Assembly (NCBI GenBank): GCA_044235645.1
Contig: JBIIHQ010000005.1
Coordinates: 1 to 64,000, forward strand
DNA: 64,000 nucleotides
From: OMIW01 sp044235645
Lineage (GTDB): Bacteria; Bdellovibrionota_C; UBA2361; OMIW01
Reading direction: 5' to 3'
Within the stretch, counting starts at the first letter, position 1, and each line of letters opens with the position of its first letter. Made by a program: the position numbers and the translations under genes. Shown in pieces: positions 8,690 through 18,138 of the stretch. The notes beneath the pieces are model-generated. The model was given only the letters and a program-made list of their open reading frames with translations. It was not told the DNA's origin and ran no database searches.

Positions 8690-9310
8690 ATGAATATGGA
8701 TAATGTGAAAAGCTCTCCCGCTCAGGTGGGCACATCGCCGTGGACCCGTCACGCTATACCGTCTCATTTCGCCCCGCTTTACTCCCCCGCTGCTATACAT
8801 CGCGCTGTCACCGCAGTCGGGGAGGAGATAACCGGGTGGGCGCAGAAATGCTTTGATGCGTCAGGTCTTGATGTGGTTGCCGTGCCCGTTCTGCGGGGGG
8901 GCATTATCTTTTTTGGTGACCTCGTGCGAGCGGTGCATCATTCGCTCGAAGTTGCTCCCGGGCGAGCTTGGGGGTACGAGGTCGGGCTCAACGGAGTGCA
9001 GAGCGAACGGATGCGGCTCGACCTGACTGCGATTCCGACGCGAGACAGATCGGTGCTTCTAGTCGATGATGTGTGTGATTCGGGGAGAACGCTCGCTGCA
9101 ATGACGGAGCGATTGCTCGAAGAGGGAGCGCGGGAAGTTCGCTCTGCCGTGCTCGTGCGACGGGTGTTGCCCGAGCCACGCTACCTGCCGAACTGGAGTG
9201 CGTTTTCGTATGAAGGGGATGAGTGGTTTGTCGGCTACGGTATGGAGGATGGTGAGCGGTGGCGGAATCTACCCGGGGTCTATGTTATTCAACCGGCAGG
9301 GGGCACATAG
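8690..9310 (+). CDS. hpt: Hypoxanthine phosphoribosyltransferase-like enzyme
   Basis: The 206-residue type I phosphoribosyltransferase probably converts hypoxanthine or guanine plus PRPP to the nucleotide (purine salvage, cytoplasm). The PRPP-binding loop is present as VLLVDDVCDSGRTL. The PPi-loop segment is VAVPVLRGGIIFFGDL, and the C-terminal hood has FVGYGMEDGERWRNLPGVY, typical of Hpt rather than of Upp or Apt. Start ATG 8690 follows an in-frame TTG at 8687, and no ribosome site is evident. The 30-residue N-terminal extension before the core is slightly long. Substrate preference cannot be settled by eye. Confidence 0.85.
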   Translation: MNMDNVKSSPAQVGTSPWTRHAIPSHFAPLYSPAAIHRAVTAVGEEITGWAQKCFDASGLDVVAVPVLRGGIIFFGDLVRAVHHSLEVAPGRAWGYEVGLNGVQSERMRLDLTAIPTRDRSVLLVDDVCDSGRTLAAMTERLLEEGAREVRSAVLVRRVLPEPRYLPNWSAFSYEGDEWFVGYGMEDGERWRNLPGVYVIQPAGGT

Positions 9311-9490
9311 TCCTCATGAAACGCACGTAGCGTCTGGGACGCGGGTGCGCAGCGATCTCGGAGAGATGTGGCGGGGTTCTTTGTGCCTTCGGCTTGTTCA
9401 CCCTTCTAGATACTGTCTCGCGAGTAAAAGACCTCACATCTGCACAATCACGCACCTCATAACGAGCTTTGCGCCAGGAGACATATCGGT

Positions 9491-10957
9491 ATGAAAACCA
9501 CTGAACCATTAGAGGGACAGGTCGAGAACCGGGGAATCGCCCACAAGTTTGAGGGCTCCGAAATCTCGTATGCGCTTGATGTCATCGGCGTCTCCAAACG
9601 GTTCGACCGAGTTGCGCGGGTATCGGGCTACTCGACCTGCAAAAGTGCGCTGCTATCCCTGTTCGGGAAATCCCGTGAGGAGACCCGTCGTGCGCAGGTG
9701 GTCCTCTCAGATGTGACCCTGCGAATACCGCAGGGAGCATCGGTGGGTGTTATTGGGCGAAATGGATCGGGTAAATCAACCCTTCTCAAAATAATCACCG
9801 GTATTTACCAACCCGATAGTGGCGTTGTTCAGGTAAACGGGAGGATCGCTGCCCTCATCGAGCTCGGTGCAGGATTTCACCCTGATTTTACGGGCCGTGA
9901 AAATGTGATGTTGGGGGGTATTATGCACGGCCTGACCCGGCGGGAGGTTGAGGAGCGGTTCGCCGAAATAGTCTCTTTTGCCGAGCTGGGCGATGTTATT
10001 GACGAGCCGGTGCGAACCTATTCGTCCGGGATGTTTATGCGGCTCGGGTTTAGTCTCGCGGTCCATACCGATCCACGCGTGCTTCTGGTCGACGAAGTGC
10101 TCGCAGTCGGTGATGCTGCCTTTGTGGCAAAATGTAAAGAAAAGCTTACTGCTCTTAAGAGAGGTGGCACTACCCTTCTGCTCGTCAGCCATGATCTCGA
10201 CGCGGTTGAGCGGTGGTGTGATGAGGTGTTGTGGCTTGAGGGGGGTGATGTTCGAGACCGAGGAGAGCCCCGGCGGGTGATCGATCATTATCGTCAGTTT
10301 CTGGAGCGTCGGGAGGAGCGAGAACGGTTCGCGGCACAGGAGCGAGAGTGGGAGCGGCGGGACGAGATGGTCGACGTGTCCGAATCTCGGCGGGCTAACG
10401 ACGACGAGGAGCAGTCCGTCCCGATGCACGATATCATCGATGAATCATCGGATGCTTCAAAAACTGCGAATGATGCTGGTCTCATCGAGGGAGAGGCAGT
10501 AGCAGGAAGCTCGCGGTGGGGGAGTCGTGAGATAGAGATCACCCGGGTTAGCCTCACGGTTGATGATGGAAGCCAGCGAGAGCAGGCCGAGGAGCGATTC
10601 GTCGTATCTCCCGAAGATTCCGTCTCGATTCGCCTTGCCTTCACAGTCCGTCAATTGGTCGATACCCCGGTCTTTGGTGTCGGGCTTCACCGGGATGATG
10701 GGTTACTTGTTTTTGGCACCAACACCGATATCGATCGGGTCTCGCTTCCTTCCCTTCCCGAGCAGGGGGTCATCTCCTTTACCGTGCCACGCCTTGGCCT
10801 CGCCGAGGGAATCTACACCGTTGATGTTGCAGTGCATGCTGCCGACGGCTATCCCTACGACTACCAAAAACGGGCTCTCCGCTTTAGCGTTCGCTCGGGA
10901 TCTGGTGAGTTGGGGGTGCTCTCGCCGAGTCGGTTGTGGGGGGTCTTCGAGGCCTGA
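9491..10957 (+). CDS. wzt: ABC transporter ATPase for polysaccharide export, Wzt type
   Basis: This 488-residue ATPase should drive export of an O-antigen or teichoic-acid-like polysaccharide with the permease encoded next. Walker A is GRNGSGKST (89-97), the ABC signature YSSGMFMR (177-184) and Walker B RVLLVDEV (196-203). After the ATPase domain comes a strongly charged, probably coiled-coil linker (about 275-330). A beta-rich Wzt C-terminal domain (about 345-485) follows; in O9a-type systems this domain reads the modified end of the glycan before export. AGGAG lies about 12 bases before the ATG. It opens the glycan cluster. Confidence 0.92.
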   Translation: MKTTEPLEGQVENRGIAHKFEGSEISYALDVIGVSKRFDRVARVSGYSTCKSALLSLFGKSREETRRAQVVLSDVTLRIPQGASVGVIGRNGSGKSTLLKIITGIYQPDSGVVQVNGRIAALIELGAGFHPDFTGRENVMLGGIMHGLTRREVEERFAEIVSFAELGDVIDEPVRTYSSGMFMRLGFSLAVHTDPRVLLVDEVLAVGDAAFVAKCKEKLTALKRGGTTLLLVSHDLDAVERWCDEVLWLEGGDVRDRGEPRRVIDHYRQFLERREERERFAAQEREWERRDEMVDVSESRRANDDEEQSVPMHDIIDESSDASKTANDAGLIEGEAVAGSSRWGSREIEITRVSLTVDDGSQREQAEERFVVSPEDSVSIRLAFTVRQLVDTPVFGVGLHRDDGLLVFGTNTDIDRVSLPSLPEQGVISFTVPRLGLAEGIYTVDVAVHAADGYPYDYQKRALRFSVRSGSGELGVLSPSRLWGVFEA

Positions 10958-11077
10958 AATAAGGGCGTCACATCCGTGTAGGCGCTCACATGAGGGGATC
11001 GTGGCGCTTATGTCAGGCCGAGGTCCCAACGACTCATTCCCTTTGGATTCTCCCCCCTTCGCGCAATTCCCCAACGT

Positions 11078-11965
11078 GTGCTAGGGTTTGGGCTTTATCA
11101 TCCGGAAGAATCGTATCAAAACGCCGTGTTGCAATCTGTCGTTATCCCGAAATCGTCGACCCCTTCCCGCTCTCGGCGGAACCCCTTGGTGCGTACTATC
11201 GCTGAGAGTGTGAGGTATTGGTCGCTTGTGCAGGCTTTGGTGGCGCGTCATCTTGCAGGGCGATACCGGGGGTCGGTGCTGGGGTTCGTCTGGTCGCTAC
11301 TGAACCCGCTTTGTCTTATGGCGGTATATACCCTCGTGTTCCATATCTACACCCGATTTGATGGCACAAACCACTACACCCTTTTTGTGTTTTGCGGTCT
11401 TCTGCCGTGGGTCTGGACACAGAGCACCCTTATTGAGGGGACATCATCGATCGCGGGGAGTGGGCATTTGGTGACGAAGTCGATGTTTCCGCCCCACATT
11501 CTCCCCTTAGTGTCTGTGTGTACCGGGCTCGTTCATTTCCTTCTCTCACTCCCGATTTTTTTCATATTTACCTTTTTTCTTGGTGGACATGTTTCGTGGA
11601 CGCTGCTTTTGCTGCCGTTCGTTGTGGCGATTCATTTTTGCCTATTGTACGGACTGGTGCTGGCGGGTTCATCGCTCAACGTGTTTTACCGCGATGTGCA
11701 GCATCTGGTGGGAAATCTTCTGTCACTGATCTTTTTCCTCTGCCCGATAGTCTACCCAGTAACCCAGGTCCCTCGATCTTTTTCATGGACCCTTTCGGCC
11801 AATCCGTTTGCGGTGATAGTGCAGCTGTATCACGGGGTATTGCTACATGGTACGGTCCCCTCTGCTGAGCTATTCGGTATCGCGGTAGGGTGGGCGGTGA
11901 TATCGGTCGTGGTAGGGGCGGCAGTGTTTAACCGGTATCGGGATCACCTGGCGGAGGCTCTGTGA
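11078..11965 (+). CDS. wzm: ABC-2 type polysaccharide export permease, Wzm type
   Basis: This 295-residue integral membrane protein is of the ABC-2 family, partner of the Wzt ATPase. The core begins near SVRYWSLVQALVARHLAGRY with the characteristic GSVLGFVWSLLNPL, followed by six hydrophobic segments and SLNVFYRDVQHL, which is typical of Wzm/TagG cytoplasmic loops. The start is uncertain: GTG at 11078 gives a poorly conserved 35-residue lead, and GTG/TTG codons near 11186-11189 would give a more usual N-terminus. A 120-bp gap separates it from wzt. Its stop overlaps the start of the next transferase gene (TGATG), implying translational coupling. Confidence 0.9.
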   Translation: MLGFGLYHPEESYQNAVLQSVVIPKSSTPSRSRRNPLVRTIAESVRYWSLVQALVARHLAGRYRGSVLGFVWSLLNPLCLMAVYTLVFHIYTRFDGTNHYTLFVFCGLLPWVWTQSTLIEGTSSIAGSGHLVTKSMFPPHILPLVSVCTGLVHFLLSLPIFFIFTFFLGGHVSWTLLLLPFVVAIHFCLLYGLVLAGSSLNVFYRDVQHLVGNLLSLIFFLCPIVYPVTQVPRSFSWTLSANPFAVIVQLYHGVLLHGTVPSAELFGIAVGWAVISVVVGAAVFNRYRDHLAEAL

Positions 11966-13089
11966 TGGGGGAGTCGATAAAGGTGGCATCGATACATCAG
12001 CTGGTGCACACCCTCAGTTACGGCGATGCAATATCGAGCGAGGTTCTCGCGCTTGATAGAGCATGGCGTGAACTTGGTTGTGTAAGTGAGATAGTTGCGC
12101 TCCACACCCATCCCCGCTATCAGGGAAAAACAAAGCATCTCGAGTGGGCGGAGGGTCAATCGCCTGATACTCTCGTGCTTCACTACTCGCTTGGATCGCC
12201 CCTCAATGATCTGTACCGCGTGAGCAATGCGACAGAGCGGGTACTTATCTATCACAATATTACTCCGCCCCACTGGTTCCGTTCGGTCAATCCCCGGGTG
12301 TGTCGGAATATTGAAGCGGGGATTCGTGATCTCGAGGAGCTGTGTCGATTGAGCGACCGCATCATTGCGGATTCCCCCTACAACGCGAGCGAGATAGAGG
12401 CCTTCGGGCTCTCCGCCGAGGTTCTTCCGTTGCCGATAGATCCGTCGCGGTGGACGGTGTCAGCAAATCCTGGAATTGCCCAGATGTTGCGAGCTGATCC
12501 ACGCCCTCATCTCCTCCACGTTGGGCGGATTGCGCCGAACAAGAGGCTCGAAGATCTCATCAAGCTACTCTTTGTGCTGCATACCGCATTTCAAAAAAAA
12601 GCGGTTCTCTGGCTGGTTGGGATCGATACTGATACCGAACTATACGGGTTCGCGCTCAAGCGAATGGCGCGCGAGTTCGGGCTTGAGGATTATGTACGGT
12701 TCACGGGGGGACTTACGGACGAAGAGGTGCGGTCATTCTACGAGAATAGCTCGCTTTACCTCTGCATGAGTGAGCACGAGGGGTACTGCTACCCGGTCGT
12801 CGAGGCGATGCATTTTGGCTTGCCGGTGGTCGCCTACAATGCGGGTGCGATAGCGACGACCATCGGTGAGGGGGGGCTCATCGTTGATACGAAGGACCCT
12901 GGATTGCTTGGAGCACTCGTTGCAGAGCTACTCGATGATGCAGAGCTTCGGCGGGATATGATTAAAGCGGGACGTGCTCAGGTTGCGGCTGCTTCGTTTG
13001 AGCGATTTCGGGAGAATGTTGGGAGCCTTTTTCGGCGTGGGATGGGACGACGAGCACAATTGGATACCGCCACCGAGGTGGCACGATGA
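11965..13089 (+). CDS. Glycosyltransferase family 4
   Basis: The 374-residue GT-B transferase is probably one of the enzymes building the glycan exported by Wzt/Wzm. The C-terminal Rossmann half has the GT4 pattern: LLHVGRIAPNKRLEDLI followed by SEHEGYCYPVVEAMHFGLPV (the E-x7-E nucleotide-sugar site) and VVAYNAGAIATTIG. The N-terminal half contains an acceptor-side domain with VLIYHNITPPHWF. Start ATG 11965 overlaps the permease stop by one base; a GTG one codon earlier is possible. Its own stop overlaps the next start by four bases. Donor and acceptor cannot be predicted. Confidence 0.9.
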   Translation: MGESIKVASIHQLVHTLSYGDAISSEVLALDRAWRELGCVSEIVALHTHPRYQGKTKHLEWAEGQSPDTLVLHYSLGSPLNDLYRVSNATERVLIYHNITPPHWFRSVNPRVCRNIEAGIRDLEELCRLSDRIIADSPYNASEIEAFGLSAEVLPLPIDPSRWTVSANPGIAQMLRADPRPHLLHVGRIAPNKRLEDLIKLLFVLHTAFQKKAVLWLVGIDTDTELYGFALKRMAREFGLEDYVRFTGGLTDEEVRSFYENSSLYLCMSEHEGYCYPVVEAMHFGLPVVAYNAGAIATTIGEGGLIVDTKDPGLLGALVAELLDDAELRRDMIKAGRAQVAAASFERFRENVGSLFRRGMGRRAQLDTATEVAR

Positions 13090-14297
13090 AGCCGGTAGTT
13101 GGCCTCGATGTCAGTGCACTCGATTCTACGTTTAAGGCCCATGCAGGGCGCGGTATCGGGCGGTATGTTCGAGAGCTTCACCGCTACCTTCAGGGGTATC
13201 AGAGCGACAGGATCGCCGTTGATACCTTTGACCACCAGACGTGCCGACTTCCGTCGGTGATTGAGCAGGGCCTCTCAATGATTCCCGTGGGCCGTCAGAC
13301 GATTCGGCAACAGATGGTGTATCCGGTACAGCTCGGGTCGGGTCCGATGTCTCGCTTTTCAGCACTCCATTTCCCCGCCCACATGGATGCCCCGGCGTGG
13401 ACGTGGAAGCCGTACATCCTGACGGTGCTCGATCTCATCCCCCTTGTGCTCGCCGAACTCTATGCGGCTGATGTGCCCGGGTGGCGATTTCGGTTCGCGC
13501 GTTACCTCGAACTTCGGGCGATACGAGGTGCGTCGCTGATCCTCGCGATCAGCGAATGCACCGCGCGCGATCTGGAGCGGGTGCTCGGAATACCTCCCGA
13601 GCGGATTCGGGTCACGCCACTTGGGGTTGACGAGTCGTTTTTTGCGCACGTAACTGAGCAGGCCCGCGAGCGAGCATGGGAGGTCGTAGGGCTTCCGCGG
13701 GAAGCGACGATTCTTCTGTACGTTGGTGGGATCGACCCGAGAAAAAATGTCCTCGGATTAGTTCGGATGTTTGACGAGCTGCTGGCTGCACGCCGATCCT
13801 CGGGTCATGGGTTGCCACATCTGGTTATTGCCGGGCGAATAGAGGAGGATCGCGGGTATCCGGGGTTATGCGGAGAGATTCGGAGGCGGGGGCTTGAGGA
13901 TTTTATCCATCTCGTTGGGTACGTTGCCGACGACGTATTAAAAGGATTATACCAGATTTCCACTATATTTGTTTTTCCGAGTCGTTACGAGGGTTTTGGA
14001 CTGCCGCCACTCGAAGCCATGGCGGCGGGATTGCCGGTAGTGAGCTCGCGGGCCGCCTCGCTCCCCGAGGTGCTCGGTGAGGTCGGGATAGGGGTGGAGC
14101 CAGATGATACGGGAGGGTGGGTCGCGGAAATAGGAGCGCTCCTCGATGATCCGGAGCGCAGAGAGCGCCTCTCGAGAGAAGGGACAGTACAGGCCCGCCA
14201 CTTTAGCTGGGTTCGCACCGGCGAGACTACAGCGGCGGCATATGAAGAGTTTTGTCAGGAGCGATTTGCATGGCGATCGTCTCAGGTACCGGCGTGA
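13086..14297 (+). CDS. Glycosyltransferase family 4, mannosyltransferase-like
   Basis: The 403-residue GT-B transferase starts with GLDVSALDST and has the Gly-rich GIGRYVRELHRYL, typical of WbdB/WbaZ-like mannosyl- or rhamnosyltransferases. The donor-side half shows LLYVGGIDPRKNVLGLV, then PSRYEGFGLPPLEAMAAGLPV with the E-x7-E glutamates, and SSRAASLPEVLGEVG. It overlaps the upstream GT4 gene (ATGA) and overlaps the following membrane transferase by about 27 bp, so the cluster is a tight operon. It probably extends the glycan backbone; specificity is unknown. Confidence 0.9.
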   Translation: MKPVVGLDVSALDSTFKAHAGRGIGRYVRELHRYLQGYQSDRIAVDTFDHQTCRLPSVIEQGLSMIPVGRQTIRQQMVYPVQLGSGPMSRFSALHFPAHMDAPAWTWKPYILTVLDLIPLVLAELYAADVPGWRFRFARYLELRAIRGASLILAISECTARDLERVLGIPPERIRVTPLGVDESFFAHVTEQARERAWEVVGLPREATILLYVGGIDPRKNVLGLVRMFDELLAARRSSGHGLPHLVIAGRIEEDRGYPGLCGEIRRRGLEDFIHLVGYVADDVLKGLYQISTIFVFPSRYEGFGLPPLEAMAAGLPVVSSRAASLPEVLGEVGIGVEPDDTGGWVAEIGALLDDPERRERLSREGTVQARHFSWVRTGETTAAAYEEFCQERFAWRSSQVPA

Positions 14298-16348
14298 AGG
14301 GTGATGGCCATGAGAGACTTAATCATGAGCCGAACGCACCCAGTCCGTCATTGACACAAGATGCCCTGATTCTCGGCCTTTTTATCGCGCTTGGTTTCGT
14401 GCTGCGATGGCAGCTAATGGCCCGAATGCAGTTTTCGATAGATTCAGATGAGGCGATAGTCGGCCTCATGGCGAATCACATCCTTGAGGGGAGAGGTATT
14501 CCCGTCTTCTATTACGGGCAGCATTATATGGGGAGCCTCGAGGCGATACTCGTCGCGAGCGCCTTTTGGCTTTTTGGAAGCTCCTCGCTAGTCCTCCGTT
14601 CCGTTCCTCTCGTTGTATCTCTCTCGATGATTCCCGTGATGTACCTGCTCGGTCGCGAGGCGGCAGGGCGACGATCGGGGCTTATCGCGGCCTGTCTCTT
14701 CGCGATTCCCCCCGCGGCGCTTGTCGAGTGGAGCACCAAGCCGCGGGGGGGATTTATCGAGATCGTGTGGCTGTCAGCAGTTTGTCTCTGGTGCGCCCTA
14801 AAGTGGACCCGCACGGGGGTACCATCTCTTCGTCAGTCATCCGTGATCGGATTCCTCCTCGGGGTGGGGTGGTGGGTTAATAACCAGATTATTTTTACCA
14901 TCGCCACGGTGGGAGTGATATGGGCGTTGACGATAGGATTTCGCTCGCAAAGTTTCTCGCGAGGTATCCGACACGGTTTTACTCACGGATTGGCGGGCGT
15001 AGCCACGTTTCTGATCGGGGGGGCACCGTTCTGGGTCCACAATATTCTCTCAGATTTTCAATCCTTTAAGCTCTTTGGCCCCTCATCCGAACCGTGGACG
15101 AATGCGGTCGGTTTTTTTGAGAATGGTCTTCCAATCATTGTGGGAGCGAAGCGGTTCTGGTCAACGAACGAGGTGTGGTCAGGTTCAGCGATTTTTGCTG
15201 CCGTGTTGTACGGAATCGTCGCGTTGATCTTGTGTGTGATGCGTGGGCCTATCGGTGGTGATGCGACATCTGAAGATCTAAAGGATTGTGGATCAGAGCA
15301 TCCCTTTGCGGTACTGCTACCCGCTATCTTCATCATTGCCACCGCAACAATCTTTTCGCTTTCCTCGTTTGGATGGCTTTCGTCCGCGCCTCGGTATCTG
15401 CTTCCGTTGTATCCTCCCCTGTTCGTGCTTATTGCGGTCGCGCTCTCGCGAGTGAGGGGGGTACTCGCGGTTGCGGGAGTGGGGATCTTTGTGGCATTTC
15501 ATGTAGCATCCTCGGCAGGAGGTGGGTGGCCGGTCCCGGGAGAGCCATTTGTGTACAAGGAGGAGCGGGTTGCGCGCGATCATCGGTCGCTTATCAAGTG
15601 GTTGACCGAACATCAGGTTGCGTGGGTTCGGACGAATTACTGGATCGGTTATCGATTGGCGTTTGAGACGGGAGAGCGGGTGCGGTTTTTGGTCCTCGGT
15701 AAACCTCGTGAGACTCGGATTGCGGAGTACCCCCGAGCGGCAGAGGCGGTTCCGGTGGATGCGTTCGTGTATGTTCTCACCCCACGACTCGCACAGGAGG
15801 TCGCCGAGAGCATGGTCAACTTGGGAATGACATTCGAGCGCACCGAGGTAGGCTCGTATGTCATTCTCCATGATGTTCATCATCCCCTTTCGGGTTTGGA
15901 GCGGATTGATTCTGCTCGCATCTCCGCGACTGCCTCGGTTAATCCTGATTCAGCGGGGAAAGCAATCGATGGCTCGCTCGAAACTCGATGGGGCTCCGCG
16001 CAGCCACAATCGTCGGGGATGATGGTCCGGGTGGCCGCGCTTGATGGTGCAATAATCTCCGGTGTTCGGATTTCTCTCGGGGCGTGGTGGACTGACCATC
16101 CCCGCGAATTGTTGGTCGAGTGCGAGGTGGGGAGCGATAAACGAACAGTGCTGTCACCGAGCAATTTTCGATCGCTTGATCATCATCTGGGCTGGGAAGA
16201 TCTCGAGCTATCAATGAAAGGCTTACCATGTAATGCCGTCGTTCTTCGTCAGCTCGGAGCACATCCTCTGTTCGATTGGTCGATTGCGGAGGTTCAACTG
16301 TTTCAGCAGCGAAGTTACCGTGATGAGTCGGCGGAATTTCATCCGTGA
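14270..16348 (+). CDS. GT39/ArnT-like membrane glycosyltransferase fused to a discoidin-like domain
   Basis: This ~692-residue polytopic protein starts at ATG 14270 inside the end of the upstream gene; ATG 14252 is the other option. About ten membrane helices cover the first 430 residues. An early loop has FSIDSDEAIVG, resembling the acidic catalytic loop of polyprenyl-phosphate-sugar-dependent GT-C enzymes (ArnT/PMT/GT39). Such enzymes move a sugar from an undecaprenyl carrier on the periplasmic side. The last ~145 residues (from SARISATASVNPDSAGKAID, then GSLETRWGS) look like an F5/8 type C (discoidin/CBM32) carbohydrate-binding domain. The fusion is unusual. GT-C membership is confident; the discoidin call rests on the KAIDGSLETRW-type signature. 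Confidence 0.8.
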   Translation: MAIVSGTGVKGDGHERLNHEPNAPSPSLTQDALILGLFIALGFVLRWQLMARMQFSIDSDEAIVGLMANHILEGRGIPVFYYGQHYMGSLEAILVASAFWLFGSSSLVLRSVPLVVSLSMIPVMYLLGREAAGRRSGLIAACLFAIPPAALVEWSTKPRGGFIEIVWLSAVCLWCALKWTRTGVPSLRQSSVIGFLLGVGWWVNNQIIFTIATVGVIWALTIGFRSQSFSRGIRHGFTHGLAGVATFLIGGAPFWVHNILSDFQSFKLFGPSSEPWTNAVGFFENGLPIIVGAKRFWSTNEVWSGSAIFAAVLYGIVALILCVMRGPIGGDATSEDLKDCGSEHPFAVLLPAIFIIATATIFSLSSFGWLSSAPRYLLPLYPPLFVLIAVALSRVRGVLAVAGVGIFVAFHVASSAGGGWPVPGEPFVYKEERVARDHRSLIKWLTEHQVAWVRTNYWIGYRLAFETGERVRFLVLGKPRETRIAEYPRAAEAVPVDAFVYVLTPRLAQEVAESMVNLGMTFERTEVGSYVILHDVHHPLSGLERIDSARISATASVNPDSAGKAIDGSLETRWGSAQPQSSGMMVRVAALDGAIISGVRISLGAWWTDHPRELLVECEVGSDKRTVLSPSNFRSLDHHLGWEDLELSMKGLPCNAVVLRQLGAHPLFDWSIAEVQLFQQRSYRDESAEFHP

Positions 16349-16373
16349 ATGTATAATCGGAAAGATATTGACG

Positions 16374-17282
16374 ATGAAGGTCCGCTACAAATTTATCTCG
16401 GTCGTCGGAGCCGTAGGGCTTCTTTTCCTCCTTTTTGTGGCGGCGGGAACTGTTGACGTATTCAACGCGCTCTCGCGGGTGACCATCTTTTCGATGGTTG
16501 TTCTTGTGGGAGTTTCGGGTCCCCTCATTTTGGTAAGCGTCATCAAATGGCGCGCCTTTTTGAGTCTTTTTGGGACTGCCCCTGGAGTATGGCGACTAAC
16601 GGAGCTCTACCTGGTCGGGTACTTTGTAAATCTCTTTCTGCCCTCTCAGATCGGGGGTGATATCGTGCGGAGTCTCTCAGCGTCGCAGCCTGGTGGCAAA
16701 GTTTCCACCGTTGTCTGCACCTTTCTCGAGCGTTTTACGGGGCTTCTTGCGATGGTCACTATCGCTGCGGCGGGTTTACTGGTGACGGCTCAACCACCCC
16801 TTGTGGTTTTGGTCGTGGTGTTGTTCGCGATCGTGGTATGGGGAGGAGCAGTGGCGCTTTGGGTGGTGATTCCGACGGGGTGGATTCCCTCTCCGCGGTT
16901 AAAGGAGCAACTCGCTAAGATGGAGCATGCCCTCTCATTGGTGAGAAAATCCCCTGCGGTCCTCAGCCAATCGATCTTTCTTTCTCTTATTTTTCATACC
17001 CTCGCGGTGATTAATACCCAGACGGCAGCGTGGGCGATCGGTGCTCCTTCGATTCCGTTTGCCGATCTTTTTGTTGTTGTTCCGTTGGTGCTGATCCTCG
17101 GGAGTGTCCCGGTCACCCCGAGTGGGCTCGGCGTCCAGGAGGGGGTTTGGGTTTTTTTTCTGGGCCAGGTGGGAGTGTCACCGGCCGATAGCCTGGCAAT
17201 TAGTCTAGTGCTTCGCGCAAAATCATACCTGCTTGCGACGGTGGGTGGGATTGTGGTGGTGCGGGATCGAATGAGGGGCTGA
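16374..17282 (+). CDS. Lysylphosphatidylglycerol synthase/flippase-like (TIGR00374/AglD2) membrane protein
   Basis: The ~302-residue polytopic protein has seven or eight membrane helices of the family found as the flippase part of MprF and as stand-alone proteins in glycan clusters. The recognisable segments are YLVGYFVNLFLPSQIGGDIVR and, near the C-terminus, PVTPSGLGVQEGVWVFFL. I choose ATG 16374 (GGAAAG ten bases upstream, sensible first helix); ATG 16323 would overlap the upstream gene by 26 bp. Its position behind the glycosyltransferases suggests handling of a lipid-linked intermediate. A degraded second copy of its 3' end lies about 1 kb downstream. Confidence 0.82.
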   Translation: MKVRYKFISVVGAVGLLFLLFVAAGTVDVFNALSRVTIFSMVVLVGVSGPLILVSVIKWRAFLSLFGTAPGVWRLTELYLVGYFVNLFLPSQIGGDIVRSLSASQPGGKVSTVVCTFLERFTGLLAMVTIAAAGLLVTAQPPLVVLVVVLFAIVVWGGAVALWVVIPTGWIPSPRLKEQLAKMEHALSLVRKSPAVLSQSIFLSLIFHTLAVINTQTAAWAIGAPSIPFADLFVVVPLVLILGSVPVTPSGLGVQEGVWVFFLGQVGVSPADSLAISLVLRAKSYLLATVGGIVVVRDRMRG

Positions 17283-17285
17283 TAC

Positions 17286-17906
17286 ATGGGCGATATGTTT
17301 ATTCCGAACAGTTCACCAAATGACGGTATTCAGGAATTAAATCTAACGCTGCACCATGTTCGTGATGGTTCGAGCTCTCTGCAGGAGCATCAGTGGCAAG
17401 AATTTCGAAGACTCGCCCGAACCCTCGTGTTCGGGCCTCCGTTCCAATATGTGTTTGCCGTTGTGGGGGCTGAGTCAGAACGGGAAAACGTTATTGAGGC
17501 GCTCGATGCTGTCTTCAAAGCCAGTGGCGTTTCTGCGCGACGCTTTGAATACCGTGAAGGAGGGTCAATCGGTCACACGGCGGAATCGCACGATGAATGC
17601 GATAACCGCACCGAGAAATTTCGTCGTGCTTCGGCGCGAGTGCACGATCTGCAGCGACAAATCGCGGCGGCGACCTCTGAGCTTCAGCCTCAGGTTCTGC
17701 ATATTGCTCTCCCGCGGGAATTCTGGTCTCCGCAAGTCTTCGACGCCTTCAACATTAGAAGGGAAAATATCGCCAGAGAATGCGCCGGGCATCGTCTTCT
17801 CTTTTGGCTTGCTCCAGACGTGATAAGCGACCTTGCTCGGTATGCTCCTGATGTGTGGAGTTGGCGCTCGGGTTCGTATGACTTTTCCGCGCAATCACGG
17901 TCATGA
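17286..17906 (+). pseudogene. Likely truncated N-terminal fragment of an AAA/TPR-type regulatory protein
   Basis: This is an open frame of 206 codons, four bases behind the flippase stop. The C-terminal part, LLFWLAPDVISDLARYAPD then VWSWRSGSYDF, is a pattern I associate with large bacterial AAA-ATPase or TPR proteins, in which it is followed by a long C-terminal region. Here the frame ends about 11 residues later and nothing coding follows for 230 bp. Together with the duplicated flippase tail downstream, this suggests a rearranged, decaying region. It could instead be a complete short protein. The family link is from memory and weak. Confidence 0.4.
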
Positions 17907-18138
17907 GGTGTCGGTTGGCGAGTCAGCACTATCGCTGCAGATAGGTCGAATGGCATGAAGATGATTCGGGATGAGGTGTTTCCTCGTCTTGAAATTGCGA
18001 ATGGCTTTTTCGCTCGCCTCTGCCCTCATCGTGGCGGTGCGGTTGACTAACAATCGCTCGCTGGATAAGTGAATGAGCATTTTGATGGCAATCAGGGTGA
18101 AAACCTCGCGAGTTTCACCGGACGCATTAAAGTAGTTG

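Noticed and set aside
15317..15883. 188-codon minus-strand frame inside the GT39-like gene
   Set aside because: Highly charged, Arg-rich translation opposite clear membrane helices; not credible as a protein.
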